A DNA stretch of 64,000 bases from Chryseobacterium aquaeductus (GTDB taxonomy: Bacteria > Bacteroidota > Bacteroidia > Flavobacteriales > Weeksellaceae): assembly GCF_905175375.1 (NCBI RefSeq), contig NZ_CAJIMS010000001.1:2728001-2792000 (forward strand), given 5' to 3'. Each line of letters begins with the position of its first letter. Position 1 is the first letter of the stretch. Both the position numbers and the translations under genes were made by a program. Below are positions 25,216-34,742 of this stretch, in pieces. The notes below the pieces were generated by a model, which worked only from the letters and a program-made list of their open reading frames with translations, made no database searches and had not been told where the DNA came from.

Positions 25216-26904
25216 ATGAACACTGAAATTTTAGGCGTTGTAGCAATGTTTTTAATAACGTTGCTTTTAGCGATACCTTTTGGAAAATATATTTCAAAAG
25301 TGTACACAGGAGAAAAAACATTTCTTGATCCTGTTTTCAAACCTGTAGAAAAATTTTTCTACAAAATATCAGGCATTGATCCTGATCATGAGATGAACTG
25401 GAAGCAGCATCTTACAGCACTTTTAACGATCAATTTTCTTTGGTTTTTAATAAGTATGCTTGTTCTGATGAATATGAGCTGGTTACCACTCAATCCTGAC
25501 GGAAATCCTGATATGTCTCCGGATTTGGCATTCAATACATCTATTTCTTTTTTGGTTAACTGCAATTTACAACATTATTCAGGCGAAACAGGATTGAGTT
25601 ATCTGGGCCAAATGTGGCTCATGTTTTTACAGTTCGTTTCTGCAGCCACAGGAATCGCTGCAGCTATAGTTGTATTTAAGGCTTTCAGAGAAAAATCTAC
25701 GGATAAACTAGGGAATTTTTATGATTATTTCCTTAAATCAAGTACCAGAATTTTATTACCAATTTCATTGATCATTGGGATTGTAATGGTTTTTCAGGGA
25801 ATGCCAATGACTTTTGAAGGTAAAGACAAAATGATCACTTTGGAAGGGAAAAATGTTGAAGTTTCTACAGGTCCGGTTGCAGCATTTGTTCCCATCAAGC
25901 ATGTTGGAACCAATGGTGGAGGCTTTTTTGGAGTAAATTCAGCACATCCGCTGGAAAATCCGAACTATTTTACCAATATGGTAGAAATGTTTTCCCAATT
26001 GATCATTCCGATGGCAATTGTGTTTGCATTTGGATATTTTATCCGTAGAAAGAAATTCGGATACATGATTTTTGGTGTCATGACGTTTGGTTTTCTTTTA
26101 CTGGCAGTTCCTACAGTTGTTATGGAAATGAACGGTAATCCTGCCATCAGTCAGATGGGAATTGATCAGTCACTTGGGGCAATGGAAGGTAAGGAAGTGC
26201 GTTTTGGTTCTGCTGCATCGGGATTCTGGAGTATTGTGACTACGGTAATTTCTACAGGATCTGTGAATTCGATGCACGATAGCGCAATGCCGCTTTCAGG
26301 AATGACTCAGATGCTTGCAATGATGGTCAACGCATTTTTTGGCGGTGATGGAGTAGGTATTTTAAATATTTTCATCTACATCATTCTGGCAGTGTTTATA
26401 AGCGGACTGATGGTTGGTCGTACGCCTGAATTTATGGGTAAAAAAATTGAAGCACGTGAAATGAAAATTGCAATGATCATTGCACTGCTTCATCCTTTTC
26501 TTATTTTGGTCGGTACAGCAATAGCCGCTTATTTTCCGGAAGTCGGAACTTCTACACTTAATAATCCGGGTTTCCACGGTTTCAGTGAAGTTCTTTATGA
26601 ATATACATCTTCAGCAGCTAACAACGGAAGTGGTTTCGAAGGATTGGGTGATAATAATCCGTTTTGGAATATTTCTACAGGTGTTATTTTACTTCTCGGT
26701 CGTTTCTTACCGATTATCGGTCCGTTAGCAATTGCAGGACTATTAGCTCAGAAAAAATATATACCAGAAGGAGAAGGAACACTGAAAACTGATACTTCAA
26801 CATTTGGATTGATGACTTTTGCAGTAATCGCTATTATAGCAGCATTATCATTCTTCCCGGCGTTGGCATTGGGGCCAATTGCAGAATATTTTTCATTGAA
26901 ATAA
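25216..26904 (+). CDS. kdpA: Potassium-transporting ATPase subunit A
   Basis: 562 residues, the usual KdpA length; inner membrane, about ten transmembrane helices. KdpA is the K+-binding, channel-like subunit related to Trk/Ktr. Seen are the selectivity-filter regions N-C-N-L-Q-H-Y, G-T-N-G-G-G-F-F-G-V-N-S-A-H-P and S-A-A-N-N-G-S-G-F-E-G-L, all carrying the conserved Gly. With KdpB, C and F it imports K+ at very low external K+. kdpB follows after 127 bases, which include an inverted repeat. Confidence 0.97.
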   Translation: MNTEILGVVAMFLITLLLAIPFGKYISKVYTGEKTFLDPVFKPVEKFFYKISGIDPDHEMNWKQHLTALLTINFLWFLISMLVLMNMSWLPLNPDGNPDMSPDLAFNTSISFLVNCNLQHYSGETGLSYLGQMWLMFLQFVSAATGIAAAIVVFKAFREKSTDKLGNFYDYFLKSSTRILLPISLIIGIVMVFQGMPMTFEGKDKMITLEGKNVEVSTGPVAAFVPIKHVGTNGGGFFGVNSAHPLENPNYFTNMVEMFSQLIIPMAIVFAFGYFIRRKKFGYMIFGVMTFGFLLLAVPTVVMEMNGNPAISQMGIDQSLGAMEGKEVRFGSAASGFWSIVTTVISTGSVNSMHDSAMPLSGMTQMLAMMVNAFFGGDGVGILNIFIYIILAVFISGLMVGRTPEFMGKKIEAREMKIAMIIALLHPFLILVGTAIAAYFPEVGTSTLNNPGFHGFSEVLYEYTSSAANNGSGFEGLGDNNPFWNISTGVILLLGRFLPIIGPLAIAGLLAQKKYIPEGEGTLKTDTSTFGLMTFAVIAIIAALSFFPALALGPIAEYFSLK

Positions 26905-26927
26905 AATGGAGTACATGACATTTTTTC

Positions 26928-26987
26928 AACCACAAAATTTTCAAAACGTAAAACTTAGAAAGCGTTAAAATCATTTTCTTTTGTGGT
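26928..26987. repeat. Inverted repeat in the kdpA-kdpB gap
   Basis: ACCACAAAA (26929-26937) and TTTTGTGGT (26979-26987) are exact inverted arms around about 40 bases. The same ACCACAAA end sequence recurs in the elements near 43450, 48220 and 60770, suggesting a repeat family. Confidence 0.5.
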
Positions 26988-27031
26988 AAAAATCAAGTAT
27001 AAAAAATAAAATTTAAATAACAGAAATTAAA

Positions 27032-29041
27032 ATGGCTCAAAATAAATCTTTGTTTCAAAAAGAATTGGTTCAGGAAGCATTGAAACAGTCTTTTGTGAAA
27101 CTAAATCCGAAGCTGATGTTTAAAAATCCCGTCATGTTTCTCGTGTGGCTGGGTACATTGGTGATGTTTTTTGTGAGCATCTGGACTTTGACAGGAGAAA
27201 AATCTCAGGGAACATTCGCTTATAATTTTACCGTATTTATTATTCTTCTACTCACCGTTTTGTTTGGGAATTTTGCCGAAGCAATTGCCGAAGCAAGAGG
27301 GAAAGCACAGGCAGACAGCCTTCGTAAAACAAGAGAAGAAACACCTGCAAAACTCCAAAATGGTGACACTGTTTCTTCATCTAAATTGCAAAAAGGCGAT
27401 ATATTTGTTTGTGAAGCCGGAGACATTATCCCGTCAGACGGAGATATTATCGAAGGTCTTGCAACCATAGATGAGAGTGCCATTACCGGAGAATCTGCTC
27501 CCGTAATCCGTGAGGCAGGTGGTGATAAAAGCTCTGTAACGGGAGGAACAAAAGTTTTGTCGGATAAAATTATCGTACAGGTAACCACGCAACCAGGAGA
27601 AAGTTTTTTAGATAAAATGATTGCCTTGGTTGAAGGTGCTTCCCGACAGAAAACACCAAACGAAATTGCTTTAACTATTTTACTGGCAGGTTTTACATTG
27701 GTTTTTATCATCGTTTGTGTGACTCTAAAACCATTTGCCGATTATTCTAATGTAACCATTACCATTGCATCATTCATCTCTCTTTTTGTTTGCCTGATTC
27801 CTACTACAATTGGTGGATTGTTATCAGCGATTGGTATTGCCGGTATGGACAGAGCTTTGCGAGCCAACGTGATTACAAAAAGTGGTAGAGCAGTAGAAAC
27901 AGCCGGTGATATCGACGTTTTACTTTTAGATAAAACTGGTACGATTACCATTGGTAACCGTAAAGCGACAAGTTTTTATTCAGCTAATCAAATTGATGAA
28001 AAGCAATTGATCAAAGCAGCGGTCTTAAGTTCAATGGCAGATGAAACTCCTGAAGGGAAATCAATCATTGAGCTTGCGGGAATCAACCCGTTAAGCTATG
28101 AGATCAGCAATCCGCAATACATTAAATTTACTGCAGAAACACGAAGTTCTGGAATTGATTATGACGGAACACGCATCAGAAAAGGAGCAACCGACGCCAT
28201 CAGAAAAATATCTGAAGCGGCTGGAAATAATTTTCCGCACGAAACAGATTTAAAAGTAAAAGAAATTTCTCAAAACGGAGGAACCCCATTGGTGGTTTCA
28301 GAAAATGAAAAAGTTTTGGGAGTGATTGAACTTCAGGATATTATCAAACCCGGAATCAGTGAGCGTTTTGATCGTCTCCGAAAAATGGGAATCAAAACGG
28401 TAATGGTGACCGGAGATAATCCTTTGACCGCAAAATTTATTGCCGAGAAAGCGGGTGTAGATGATTTCATTGCCGAAGCGAAACCGGAAGACAAGATGAA
28501 TTACATCAAAAAAGAACAATCCGAAGGAAGATTGGTCGCAATGATGGGCGATGGTACCAATGACGCACCAGCTCTTGCGCAGGCAGATGTTGGCGTAGCA
28601 ATGAACAGCGGAACGCAGGCAGCAAAAGAGGCCGGAAATATGGTCGATCTGGATAATGATCCTACCAAGCTGATCGAAGTGGTGGAAATCGGTAAGCAGT
28701 TGCTGATGACACGAGGAACGCTGACGACATTCAGTATTGCCAATGATGTTGCCAAGTATTTTGCTATTATCCCGGCATTGTTTATCACAGCAATTCCCAC
28801 ATTACAAGGTTTAAATATCATGAATCTTCACAGTCCCGAAAGTGCAATTTTATCTGCGGTGATCTTTAACGCGATCATTATTCCGATATTGATTCCTCTC
28901 GCGCTAAAAGGAGTTGCTTATAAACCCATTGGTGCATCGGCTTTACTGAGAAGAAATCTCTTAATCTTCGGATTGGGTGGTGTGATCATACCATTTATCG
29001 GAATTAAAATGATAGATATCATCGTTTCACTATTTTTCTAA
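27032..29041 (+). CDS. kdpB: Potassium-transporting P-type ATPase subunit B
   Basis: 669 residues, inner membrane. This is the ATP-hydrolysing subunit of the Kdp pump. The phosphorylated Asp is in D-K-T-G-T (Asp300). Also present: T-G-E-S (actuator domain, about residue 151), the T-G-D-N hinge, and M-x-G-D-G-x-N-D near residue 510. A full-length, intact P-type ATPase. It is followed after 105 bases by kdpC; the gap holds an imperfect hairpin with a T run (29052-29129) that might lower downstream expression. Confidence 0.97.
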   Translation: MAQNKSLFQKELVQEALKQSFVKLNPKLMFKNPVMFLVWLGTLVMFFVSIWTLTGEKSQGTFAYNFTVFIILLLTVLFGNFAEAIAEARGKAQADSLRKTREETPAKLQNGDTVSSSKLQKGDIFVCEAGDIIPSDGDIIEGLATIDESAITGESAPVIREAGGDKSSVTGGTKVLSDKIIVQVTTQPGESFLDKMIALVEGASRQKTPNEIALTILLAGFTLVFIIVCVTLKPFADYSNVTITIASFISLFVCLIPTTIGGLLSAIGIAGMDRALRANVITKSGRAVETAGDIDVLLLDKTGTITIGNRKATSFYSANQIDEKQLIKAAVLSSMADETPEGKSIIELAGINPLSYEISNPQYIKFTAETRSSGIDYDGTRIRKGATDAIRKISEAAGNNFPHETDLKVKEISQNGGTPLVVSENEKVLGVIELQDIIKPGISERFDRLRKMGIKTVMVTGDNPLTAKFIAEKAGVDDFIAEAKPEDKMNYIKKEQSEGRLVAMMGDGTNDAPALAQADVGVAMNSGTQAAKEAGNMVDLDNDPTKLIEVVEIGKQLLMTRGTLTTFSIANDVAKYFAIIPALFITAIPTLQGLNIMNLHSPESAILSAVIFNAIIIPILIPLALKGVAYKPIGASALLRRNLLIFGLGGVIIPFIGIKMIDIIVSLFF

Positions 29042-29051
29042 ATATTCACAG

Positions 29052-29129
29052 GCAAGGCAGGGAGAAACTTTATTTATGCTACTTTTCGTCCTTTTAACTA
29101 TCTCAATTCTTCCTGCAACTTGCTTTTTT
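29052..29129 (+). terminator. Imperfect hairpin with T run between kdpB and kdpC
   Basis: GCAAGGCAGG..GAA (from 29052) can pair, with bulges, with TTC..CCTGC..CTTGC (29107-29123), followed by six T. It may attenuate rather than end transcription because kdpC must be expressed. Weak. Confidence 0.3.
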
Positions 29130-29146
29130 ATTAAATTTATTACAAA

Positions 29147-29707
29147 ATGAAAAAACATATTTTACCTGCAATCAAACTTACCGTTTTATGCATTATCTTA
29201 TTCACGGTGATTTATCCGGTCTCAATCTGGGCGATTGCTCAGCTTTCAGACAACCAGGGAAGAGGAGAAATTATAGAACATAATGGCAAAACATATTATG
29301 CCAATATCGGACAATCTTTTACCAGCGACAAATATTTCAATTCTCGCCCTTCGGCGGTTGATTACAATGCTGCCGGTTCTGCGGGAAGCAACAAAGGTCC
29401 TTCGAATGACGAATATCTGAAACAGGTTCAGGCTCGCATTGATACCATCTTAATGAAAAATCCGGGAATCACGAAGTCACAAATTCCGGCAGATCTCGTT
29501 ACGGCAAGCGGAAGCGGATTGGATCCTAATTTCTCTGTACAGGCAGCAAAAATTCAGGCAGAGAGAATTGCTAAGATCAGAAATATTGACGTGGTAAAAA
29601 TCAATAATCTCATTGCGCAACATACAGACAAACCTCTCATCGGACTTTTTGGTCCTGAAAAAATTAACGTATTAAAACTCAACATCGCATTAGACGGTTT
29701 GAAATAA
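29147..29707 (+). CDS. kdpC: Potassium-transporting ATPase subunit C
   Basis: 186 residues: one N-terminal transmembrane helix (about 8-30) and a periplasmic domain. Typical KdpC motifs are Y-F-x-S-R-P-S-A, A-S-G-S-G-L-D-P and L-x-x-H-x-D-x-P-x-x-G. It stabilises the KdpAB complex. It is followed by an outer-membrane porin-like gene after only 23 bases, so the two are probably co-transcribed. Confidence 0.96.
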   Translation: MKKHILPAIKLTVLCIILFTVIYPVSIWAIAQLSDNQGRGEIIEHNGKTYYANIGQSFTSDKYFNSRPSAVDYNAAGSAGSNKGPSNDEYLKQVQARIDTILMKNPGITKSQIPADLVTASGSGLDPNFSVQAAKIQAERIAKIRNIDVVKINNLIAQHTDKPLIGLFGPEKINVLKLNIALDGLK

Positions 29708-29730
29708 TTTTTAAAAATTTATAAAAAGAA

Positions 29731-30813
29731 ATGAAAAAAATAGTTTTACTGACATTTTCGATGTTAGGAATATCAACTCTTACTTTTGCTCAGGAAGAAA
29801 ATAAAAATCCTCTGAAAATAACTGCTTACGCTGAAGTCTATTATCAGTATGATTTTAATAATCCTGAAAATAATACACGTCCAGGCTTTGTCTACAGCCA
29901 CAATCGCAATAATGAAGTAAATCTGAATCTTGGATTGATAAAAGCCAATTACGAAACCGAAAAACTAAGAGCCAATGTTGCTTTCGGTGTTGGAACTTAT
30001 ATGAATGCCAACTACTCTGCAGAACCCGGCGTTCTGAAAAATATTTATGAAGCCAATGTAGGTCTCAAAATTTCAAAATCAAAAAATCTTTGGATTGATG
30101 CCGGAATTATGCCGTCACATATCGGTTTTGAAAGTGCTATCAGTAAAGATTGTGCTACACTTACCCGAAGTATTTTGGCAGATAATTCGCCATATTTTGA
30201 AAGTGGCGCAAAAATATCTTACACCAGTGACAACGGAAAATGGTTTGTTAGCGGACTGGTTTTGAATGGTTGGCAAAGAATACAACGTGTAGACGGAAAC
30301 AGCACGGTGGCTTTCGGACATCAATTAACGTATAAACCAACAGAAAAAGTTACCCTAAACAGCAGTTCTTTTATAGGAAACGACAAACCGGACAGCATCA
30401 GACAAATGCGCTATTTTCATAATTTGTACGGGATTTTCCAGTTGACTGAGAAGTTTGCTTTTACGACAGGTTTTGACATTGGTGCAGAACAAAAATCTAA
30501 AGGAAGCGAGCAGTATAATGTTTGGTATTCGCCTGTGGTGATCGCAAAATATGCTTTTTCAGAGAAATTCGGTATGGCAGCGAGAGCAGAATATTACAGC
30601 GACAAGCATCAGGCAATCATCAGCACAAGAACAGAAAACGGTTTTCAGACTTTCGGATATTCTCTGAATGCTGATTATTGGATTCTCCCGAATCTGGTTT
30701 GGCGTACAGAAGTTAAACATCTCAACAGCAAAGATTCTGTTTTCCAAGATCGAAATAATCCGATGAGAAACAATAATCTGATGGCTGTTACGTCTCTTGC
30801 CGTCAATTTTTAA
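29731..30813 (+). CDS. Outer-membrane porin-like beta-barrel in the kdp operon
   Basis: 360 residues. Signal peptide with cleavage near T-F-A-Q (residue 21). Amphipathic strands run throughout, ending ...V-T-S-L-A-V-N-F with a terminal Phe, typical of a porin barrel (BBP2-like). It lies 23 bases after kdpC and before kdpD. An ion-uptake porin serving potassium entry through the outer membrane is a good inference from position. The Kdp operons of E. coli and related bacteria have no such gene. Confidence 0.82.
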   Translation: MKKIVLLTFSMLGISTLTFAQEENKNPLKITAYAEVYYQYDFNNPENNTRPGFVYSHNRNNEVNLNLGLIKANYETEKLRANVAFGVGTYMNANYSAEPGVLKNIYEANVGLKISKSKNLWIDAGIMPSHIGFESAISKDCATLTRSILADNSPYFESGAKISYTSDNGKWFVSGLVLNGWQRIQRVDGNSTVAFGHQLTYKPTEKVTLNSSSFIGNDKPDSIRQMRYFHNLYGIFQLTEKFAFTTGFDIGAEQKSKGSEQYNVWYSPVVIAKYAFSEKFGMAARAEYYSDKHQAIISTRTENGFQTFGYSLNADYWILPNLVWRTEVKHLNSKDSVFQDRNNPMRNNNLMAVTSLAVNF

Positions 30814-30831
30814 TCATTCCATATTTCCTTG

Positions 30832-30862
30832 ATCTCCTGTTGATTTTTTTTTGACAGGAGAT
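30832..30862 (+). terminator. Hairpin between the porin and kdpD genes
   Basis: ATCTCCTGT (30832-30840) pairs exactly with ACAGGAGAT (30854-30862) around a T-rich loop. There is no full T tract after the stem (TTATC), so partial termination or RNA processing is as likely as a true stop. Confidence 0.5.
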
Positions 30863-30889
30863 TTATCAATTTAATATTAATAATCTGTT

Positions 30890-32011
30890 ATGGAGGCAAA
30901 AAAATCTGCACAGGATTTCTTAGATTTAATAAAAAAATCAAGAAGGGGAAAAATCAAGATCTACATCGGGATGAGTGCCGGCGTTGGTAAAACTTACCGT
31001 ATGCTTCAGGAAGCTCATTCGCTTTTAAAAAGTGGAATAGATGTTAAAATCGGATATATTGAAACTCACAACAGGAAAGAAACCCACGCTTTGCTAGACG
31101 GTTTGCCCATTATCCCGAGAAGAAAATTATTTTATAAAGGTAAAGAGCTGGAAGAATTGGATATGCTTGCCGTTATCAACCTGAGACCAGAAGTGGTGAT
31201 CATTGATGAGCTGGCTCATACCAATATTGAAGGCAGCAAAAACGATAAACGATGGCAGGATGTGATGGATATTCTGGATGCAGGAATTAATGTGATAAGT
31301 GCTGTCAATATTCAACATATTGAAAGCCTTAATGAAGAAGTGAAAAACATTACAGGGATTGAAGTGAAAGAGAGAATCCCGGATAGTATTTTGATGCTTG
31401 CTGATGAAGTGGTAAATATTGATCTCACCGCAGACGAGTTGATTATACGACTGAAAGAGGGAAAGATCTATGAAAATGCAAAAATAAATTCGGCGTTAAG
31501 CAATTTTTTTAAAAATGAAAATATTCTTCAGCTTCGGGAGTTGGCACTGAAAGAAGTAACTTCGCAGGTAACCCGAAAGGTGGAAACTGAAGTTATAAAT
31601 CATAAAATCATTAAGAAAGAAAAATTTTTGGCTTGTATAAGTTCTAACGAAAAAACTGCCAAAAATGTCATCAGAAAGGTCGCAAGATTAGCCAATTATT
31701 ATAACAGCCAATGGTATCTTTTGTATGTGCAAACTCCGGGTGAAAATCCTATTAAGATTGCTTTGGATAAACAGAGGCATCTGATAAATAATTTTAAACT
31801 TGCTACAGAATTGGGTGCAGAGATCATAAGGGTAGAAAATTCTAATGTAACCAAAGCAATCATTCAGCAATGTGATGAAAGAAAAATTACAACGGTCTGC
31901 ATCGGAAAACCGCATCTCAAACTTTGGAAAATAATTGCTGCAACAGACCAATTCAATTCTTTGCTCAATAAATTGTCAAAAGAAAATATAGACTTAGTAA
32001 TTTTGTCATAA
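30890..32011 (+). CDS. kdpD: Truncated KdpD: sensor half only (KdpD + Usp domains)
   Basis: 373 residues, against about 900 in E. coli. It holds the KdpD domain with Walker A G-M-S-A-G-V-G-K-T (27-35), the V-V-I-I-D-E-L-A-H-T-N Walker B region (about 103-113), and a Usp-like domain (about 248-373). The transmembrane, GAF and histidine-kinase parts are absent, and the stop is natural: the next gene, a separate histidine kinase, starts in a TAATG overlap. It is a soluble cytoplasmic sensor, probably acting on that kinase in trans (inference). In classical KdpD this half binds ATP and c-di-AMP-type signals. Confidence 0.92.
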   Translation: MEAKKSAQDFLDLIKKSRRGKIKIYIGMSAGVGKTYRMLQEAHSLLKSGIDVKIGYIETHNRKETHALLDGLPIIPRRKLFYKGKELEELDMLAVINLRPEVVIIDELAHTNIEGSKNDKRWQDVMDILDAGINVISAVNIQHIESLNEEVKNITGIEVKERIPDSILMLADEVVNIDLTADELIIRLKEGKIYENAKINSALSNFFKNENILQLRELALKEVTSQVTRKVETEVINHKIIKKEKFLACISSNEKTAKNVIRKVARLANYYNSQWYLLYVQTPGENPIKIALDKQRHLINNFKLATELGAEIIRVENSNVTKAIIQQCDERKITTVCIGKPHLKLWKIIAATDQFNSLLNKLSKENIDLVILS

Positions 32012-33735
32012 TGAAAATCAAAACTAAATTAAACGCCGGCGTAGGATTGCTTTTCCTAATGATTATCGTGTTATCCGTTATAAGCGGTTGGTACATCAAT
32101 CAATTGAAAAGAGACACCAACAATATATTGGTTGCCAACTATAATACACTGCAATACTCCCGGAATATGCTTTTGGCATTGGAAGAAATAAATTCTGATC
32201 CTTCGGCGTATAATGTCTTTGAAGAGCATTTGGAAAAGCAGAAAAAGAACATCACCGAAGTTGGGGAAAAAGAGGCAACAGAAAGTATTGCCACCCATTT
32301 TGAAGTATTAAAAAAACAAACAAATAATCAAACAATATTATCTTCCATCAGAAAAGATATTGCAGAATTGATGCAACTGAATATGGTAGCTATCGAGCAC
32401 AAAAGCAGCACGGCAAACGCTACCGCACAAAATGCTATCGTTATTATTTCTGTTGCAGGCACGCTTTGTTTCATCATTGCTTTTATCCTGATGGTGAATC
32501 TTCCTTCTAATATTGCAAATCCTATTCGGGAATTGGGTGCGAGCATCAGGCAGATTGCCAATCAAAATTATAAAGAGAGAGTTCATTTTGAGAGCCATAG
32601 TGAATTTGGAGAATTGGCAAGATCATTCAACACAATGGCAGAGAAATTACAGGAATATTCTGAAACTAAAATCGACAAAATTATCAAAGCAAAAAAAAGA
32701 ATAGAAAGTTTAATTGATAATATGCACGATCCCGTAATTGGAATTGACGAAAATAAAAAAATATTGTTTGTAAATGATGAAGCTCTTAAAATTACAGGTC
32801 TCAGAAGGGATAATATCGTTGGGAAACTCATTCAGGATGTGGCGGTTACCAATGATCTGGTAAGAGATATTATAAAAGAAATGATTTCTTCCGAAGCTTT
32901 ACAACTGAATAAAGAACCCATGAAAATCTACGCAGATGGTAAAGAAAGTTATTTTGAGAAAGATATTATCGACATCAACGTAATGCCGACCGGAGAAAGA
33001 CAAACCGAATTTATCGGTCAGGTCATTATGTTGCGAAATATCACACCTTTCAAAGAACTGGATCTGGCAAAAACCAGTTTTATGGGAACGGTTTCTCATG
33101 AGTTCAAAACACCGATTTCATCGATCCAGATGGGAGTGCAACTTCTTGAAAATAAACAAATCGGCGAATTGAATGAAGAGCAGGAAAATCTTGTGACAGG
33201 CATTAAAGAAGATACCAATCGACTTCTGAAAATCACAGGAGAACTGCTCAATATAACGCAGGTAGAAAGTGGATCAATTCAGCTGAATATTCAGCAATCT
33301 GATGTCTTAGAAATTGTAAACTATGCCATTGATGCTAATAGAAGTGCAGCAGAGCAGAAGCAGATAAAGATCAATGTGGATATAGACTCTGAAATCACAA
33401 AAGTTTTGGCAGACAGCGAAAAAACAGCTTGGGTACTGAATAATCTTGTATCGAATGCAATTCGTTATTCGTACGAAAATTCAGAGATTTTTATTGATGT
33501 GAAAAAAGATCATCAAAAAATAAGATTTTCTGTAAAAGATTCCGGACAGGGAATAGAATCTCAATATCTCGACAAGATTTTTGATCGATATTTCCGCATT
33601 CCCAATTCCAAAAAAGAAGGTACAGGTTTGGGTTTAAGTATCAGCAAAGAATTTATAGAAGCTCAGGGAGGCAAGATCGTTGTAAAAAGTGAACTCGGCT
33701 TCGGAAGCGAGTTTTATTTTGTACTAAACGGATGA
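32011..33735 (+). CDS. HAMP/PAS sensor histidine kinase, kdp-associated
   Basis: 574 residues, inner membrane. Transmembrane helix 1 (about 10-28), a periplasmic helical sensor region, transmembrane helix 2 (about 145-168), HAMP (about 168-222), PAS (about 235-350), HisKA with H-box V-S-H-E-F-K-T-P (His363), then HATPase_c with N box N-N-L-V-S-N-A, G1 D-S-G-Q-G-I and G2 G-T-G-L-G-L-S. It shares one base with the kdpD stop codon, so it is tightly coupled. It supplies the kinase that the short KdpD lacks; its likely target is the NtrC-type regulator at 22302 (inference). Confidence 0.93.
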   Translation: MKIKTKLNAGVGLLFLMIIVLSVISGWYINQLKRDTNNILVANYNTLQYSRNMLLALEEINSDPSAYNVFEEHLEKQKKNITEVGEKEATESIATHFEVLKKQTNNQTILSSIRKDIAELMQLNMVAIEHKSSTANATAQNAIVIISVAGTLCFIIAFILMVNLPSNIANPIRELGASIRQIANQNYKERVHFESHSEFGELARSFNTMAEKLQEYSETKIDKIIKAKKRIESLIDNMHDPVIGIDENKKILFVNDEALKITGLRRDNIVGKLIQDVAVTNDLVRDIIKEMISSEALQLNKEPMKIYADGKESYFEKDIIDINVMPTGERQTEFIGQVIMLRNITPFKELDLAKTSFMGTVSHEFKTPISSIQMGVQLLENKQIGELNEEQENLVTGIKEDTNRLLKITGELLNITQVESGSIQLNIQQSDVLEIVNYAIDANRSAAEQKQIKINVDIDSEITKVLADSEKTAWVLNNLVSNAIRYSYENSEIFIDVKKDHQKIRFSVKDSGQGIESQYLDKIFDRYFRIPNSKKEGTGLGLSISKEFIEAQGGKIVVKSELGFGSEFYFVLNG

Positions 33736-33777
33736 TTTTACATCAATCAATTTGTGGAAAAAATATTGACGAGCCTG

Positions 33778-34689
33778 TCATTCATCAGTATTCTGCATCA
33801 ATCTGTAGGTATTCGGAGAAGTTTTTTTTACGGATTTAAAATATTTTCCGAAGTGCGAATTGTCATTAAATCCCAATTCATACGATATTTCTGTAATCGA
33901 AAGTGTGGTATGAAGAAGAAGTCTTTCGGCCTCCAAGATAATTCGGTTTTTAATAAATTGTCCGGCAGTTATATCCAGACTTTCTTTCACCAAAGCATTG
34001 AGATAATTGGGAGTTAAGTGAAGTTTTTCAGCATATTTGGATGTAGTTTTCAGTTCTTTGTAATGTTGATTGACCAAATTGCTAAAATTATTTACGATGT
34101 CTTTTTTATGAGTAATTGATGTATTGATTTTGTTTTTTTTATTTGAATTTCTGATGTATTTAAGCATAAAAACTTTTAATAAAAGACAGACAATTTCTTT
34201 ACGCAGTAATTTATGAGATAGATATTCCTTTCGAAGTTCATTAAAAATCTGAGCCAAATCTTGCATATTTTCCTCTTTCAAAACAATGAATGGCGAAACA
34301 TTATGCAATGCAGTATCACTTTTTATCATTTTATTTCCTGTGTAAATGTAATTATAAAACGATTTGGTAAACAAAAGCACGTCGCCTGTACAAGACCGAT
34401 CATTTTTCAGATGATAAACCTGATTGTAATTAATAAAAAAAAACTTTTGCGATTGTAATTCAAATTCCTGACTATCAATAATGATTGTACCCGCAGCTTC
34501 CTTAAAAAGAAATACGGTATAAAATTTATTCTTAAAATGGGAATCAGAATTCAATGTTTCGGTAAACTCATTCATCGGCATGATCACAAACTCATTCCGC
34601 ATGGCAGAATGATTTTTGAATTTGCTTAAGTTGAATGTATGAATTTTGTGATTCAAAGTTTCTTTGATTTTACGATCAAATATAAACAT
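33778..34689 (-). CDS. AraC-family transcriptional regulator
   Basis: 303 residues. An N-terminal cupin-like sensing domain (about 20-160) and a C-terminal double helix-turn-helix (about 200-295), with the AraC signature near I-T-E-I-S-Y-E-L-G-F-N-D-N-S-H-F-G-K-Y-F. Its 3' end faces the kdp-associated kinase gene, with a 42-base gap. It lies 53 bases after the PLP racemase-family gene on the same strand. Targets are unknown; the racemase/GNAT/stress-protein group is closest. Confidence 0.92.
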   Translation of the reverse strand: MFIFDRKIKETLNHKIHTFNLSKFKNHSAMRNEFVIMPMNEFTETLNSDSHFKNKFYTVFLFKEAAGTIIIDSQEFELQSQKFFFINYNQVYHLKNDRSCTGDVLLFTKSFYNYIYTGNKMIKSDTALHNVSPFIVLKEENMQDLAQIFNELRKEYLSHKLLRKEIVCLLLKVFMLKYIRNSNKKNKINTSITHKKDIVNNFSNLVNQHYKELKTTSKYAEKLHLTPNYLNALVKESLDITAGQFIKNRIILEAERLLLHTTLSITEISYELGFNDNSHFGKYFKSVKKTSPNTYRLMQNTDE

Positions 34690-34742
34690 AAAAATACCAC
34701 ATTTTATTTGTGATATTTCAAGTTGTGAATTTTGTGGTCAAA

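Noticed and set aside
27220..27711. 163-codon reverse frame inside kdpB
   Set aside because: Lies antisense to conserved P-type ATPase codons; a shadow of the real gene.
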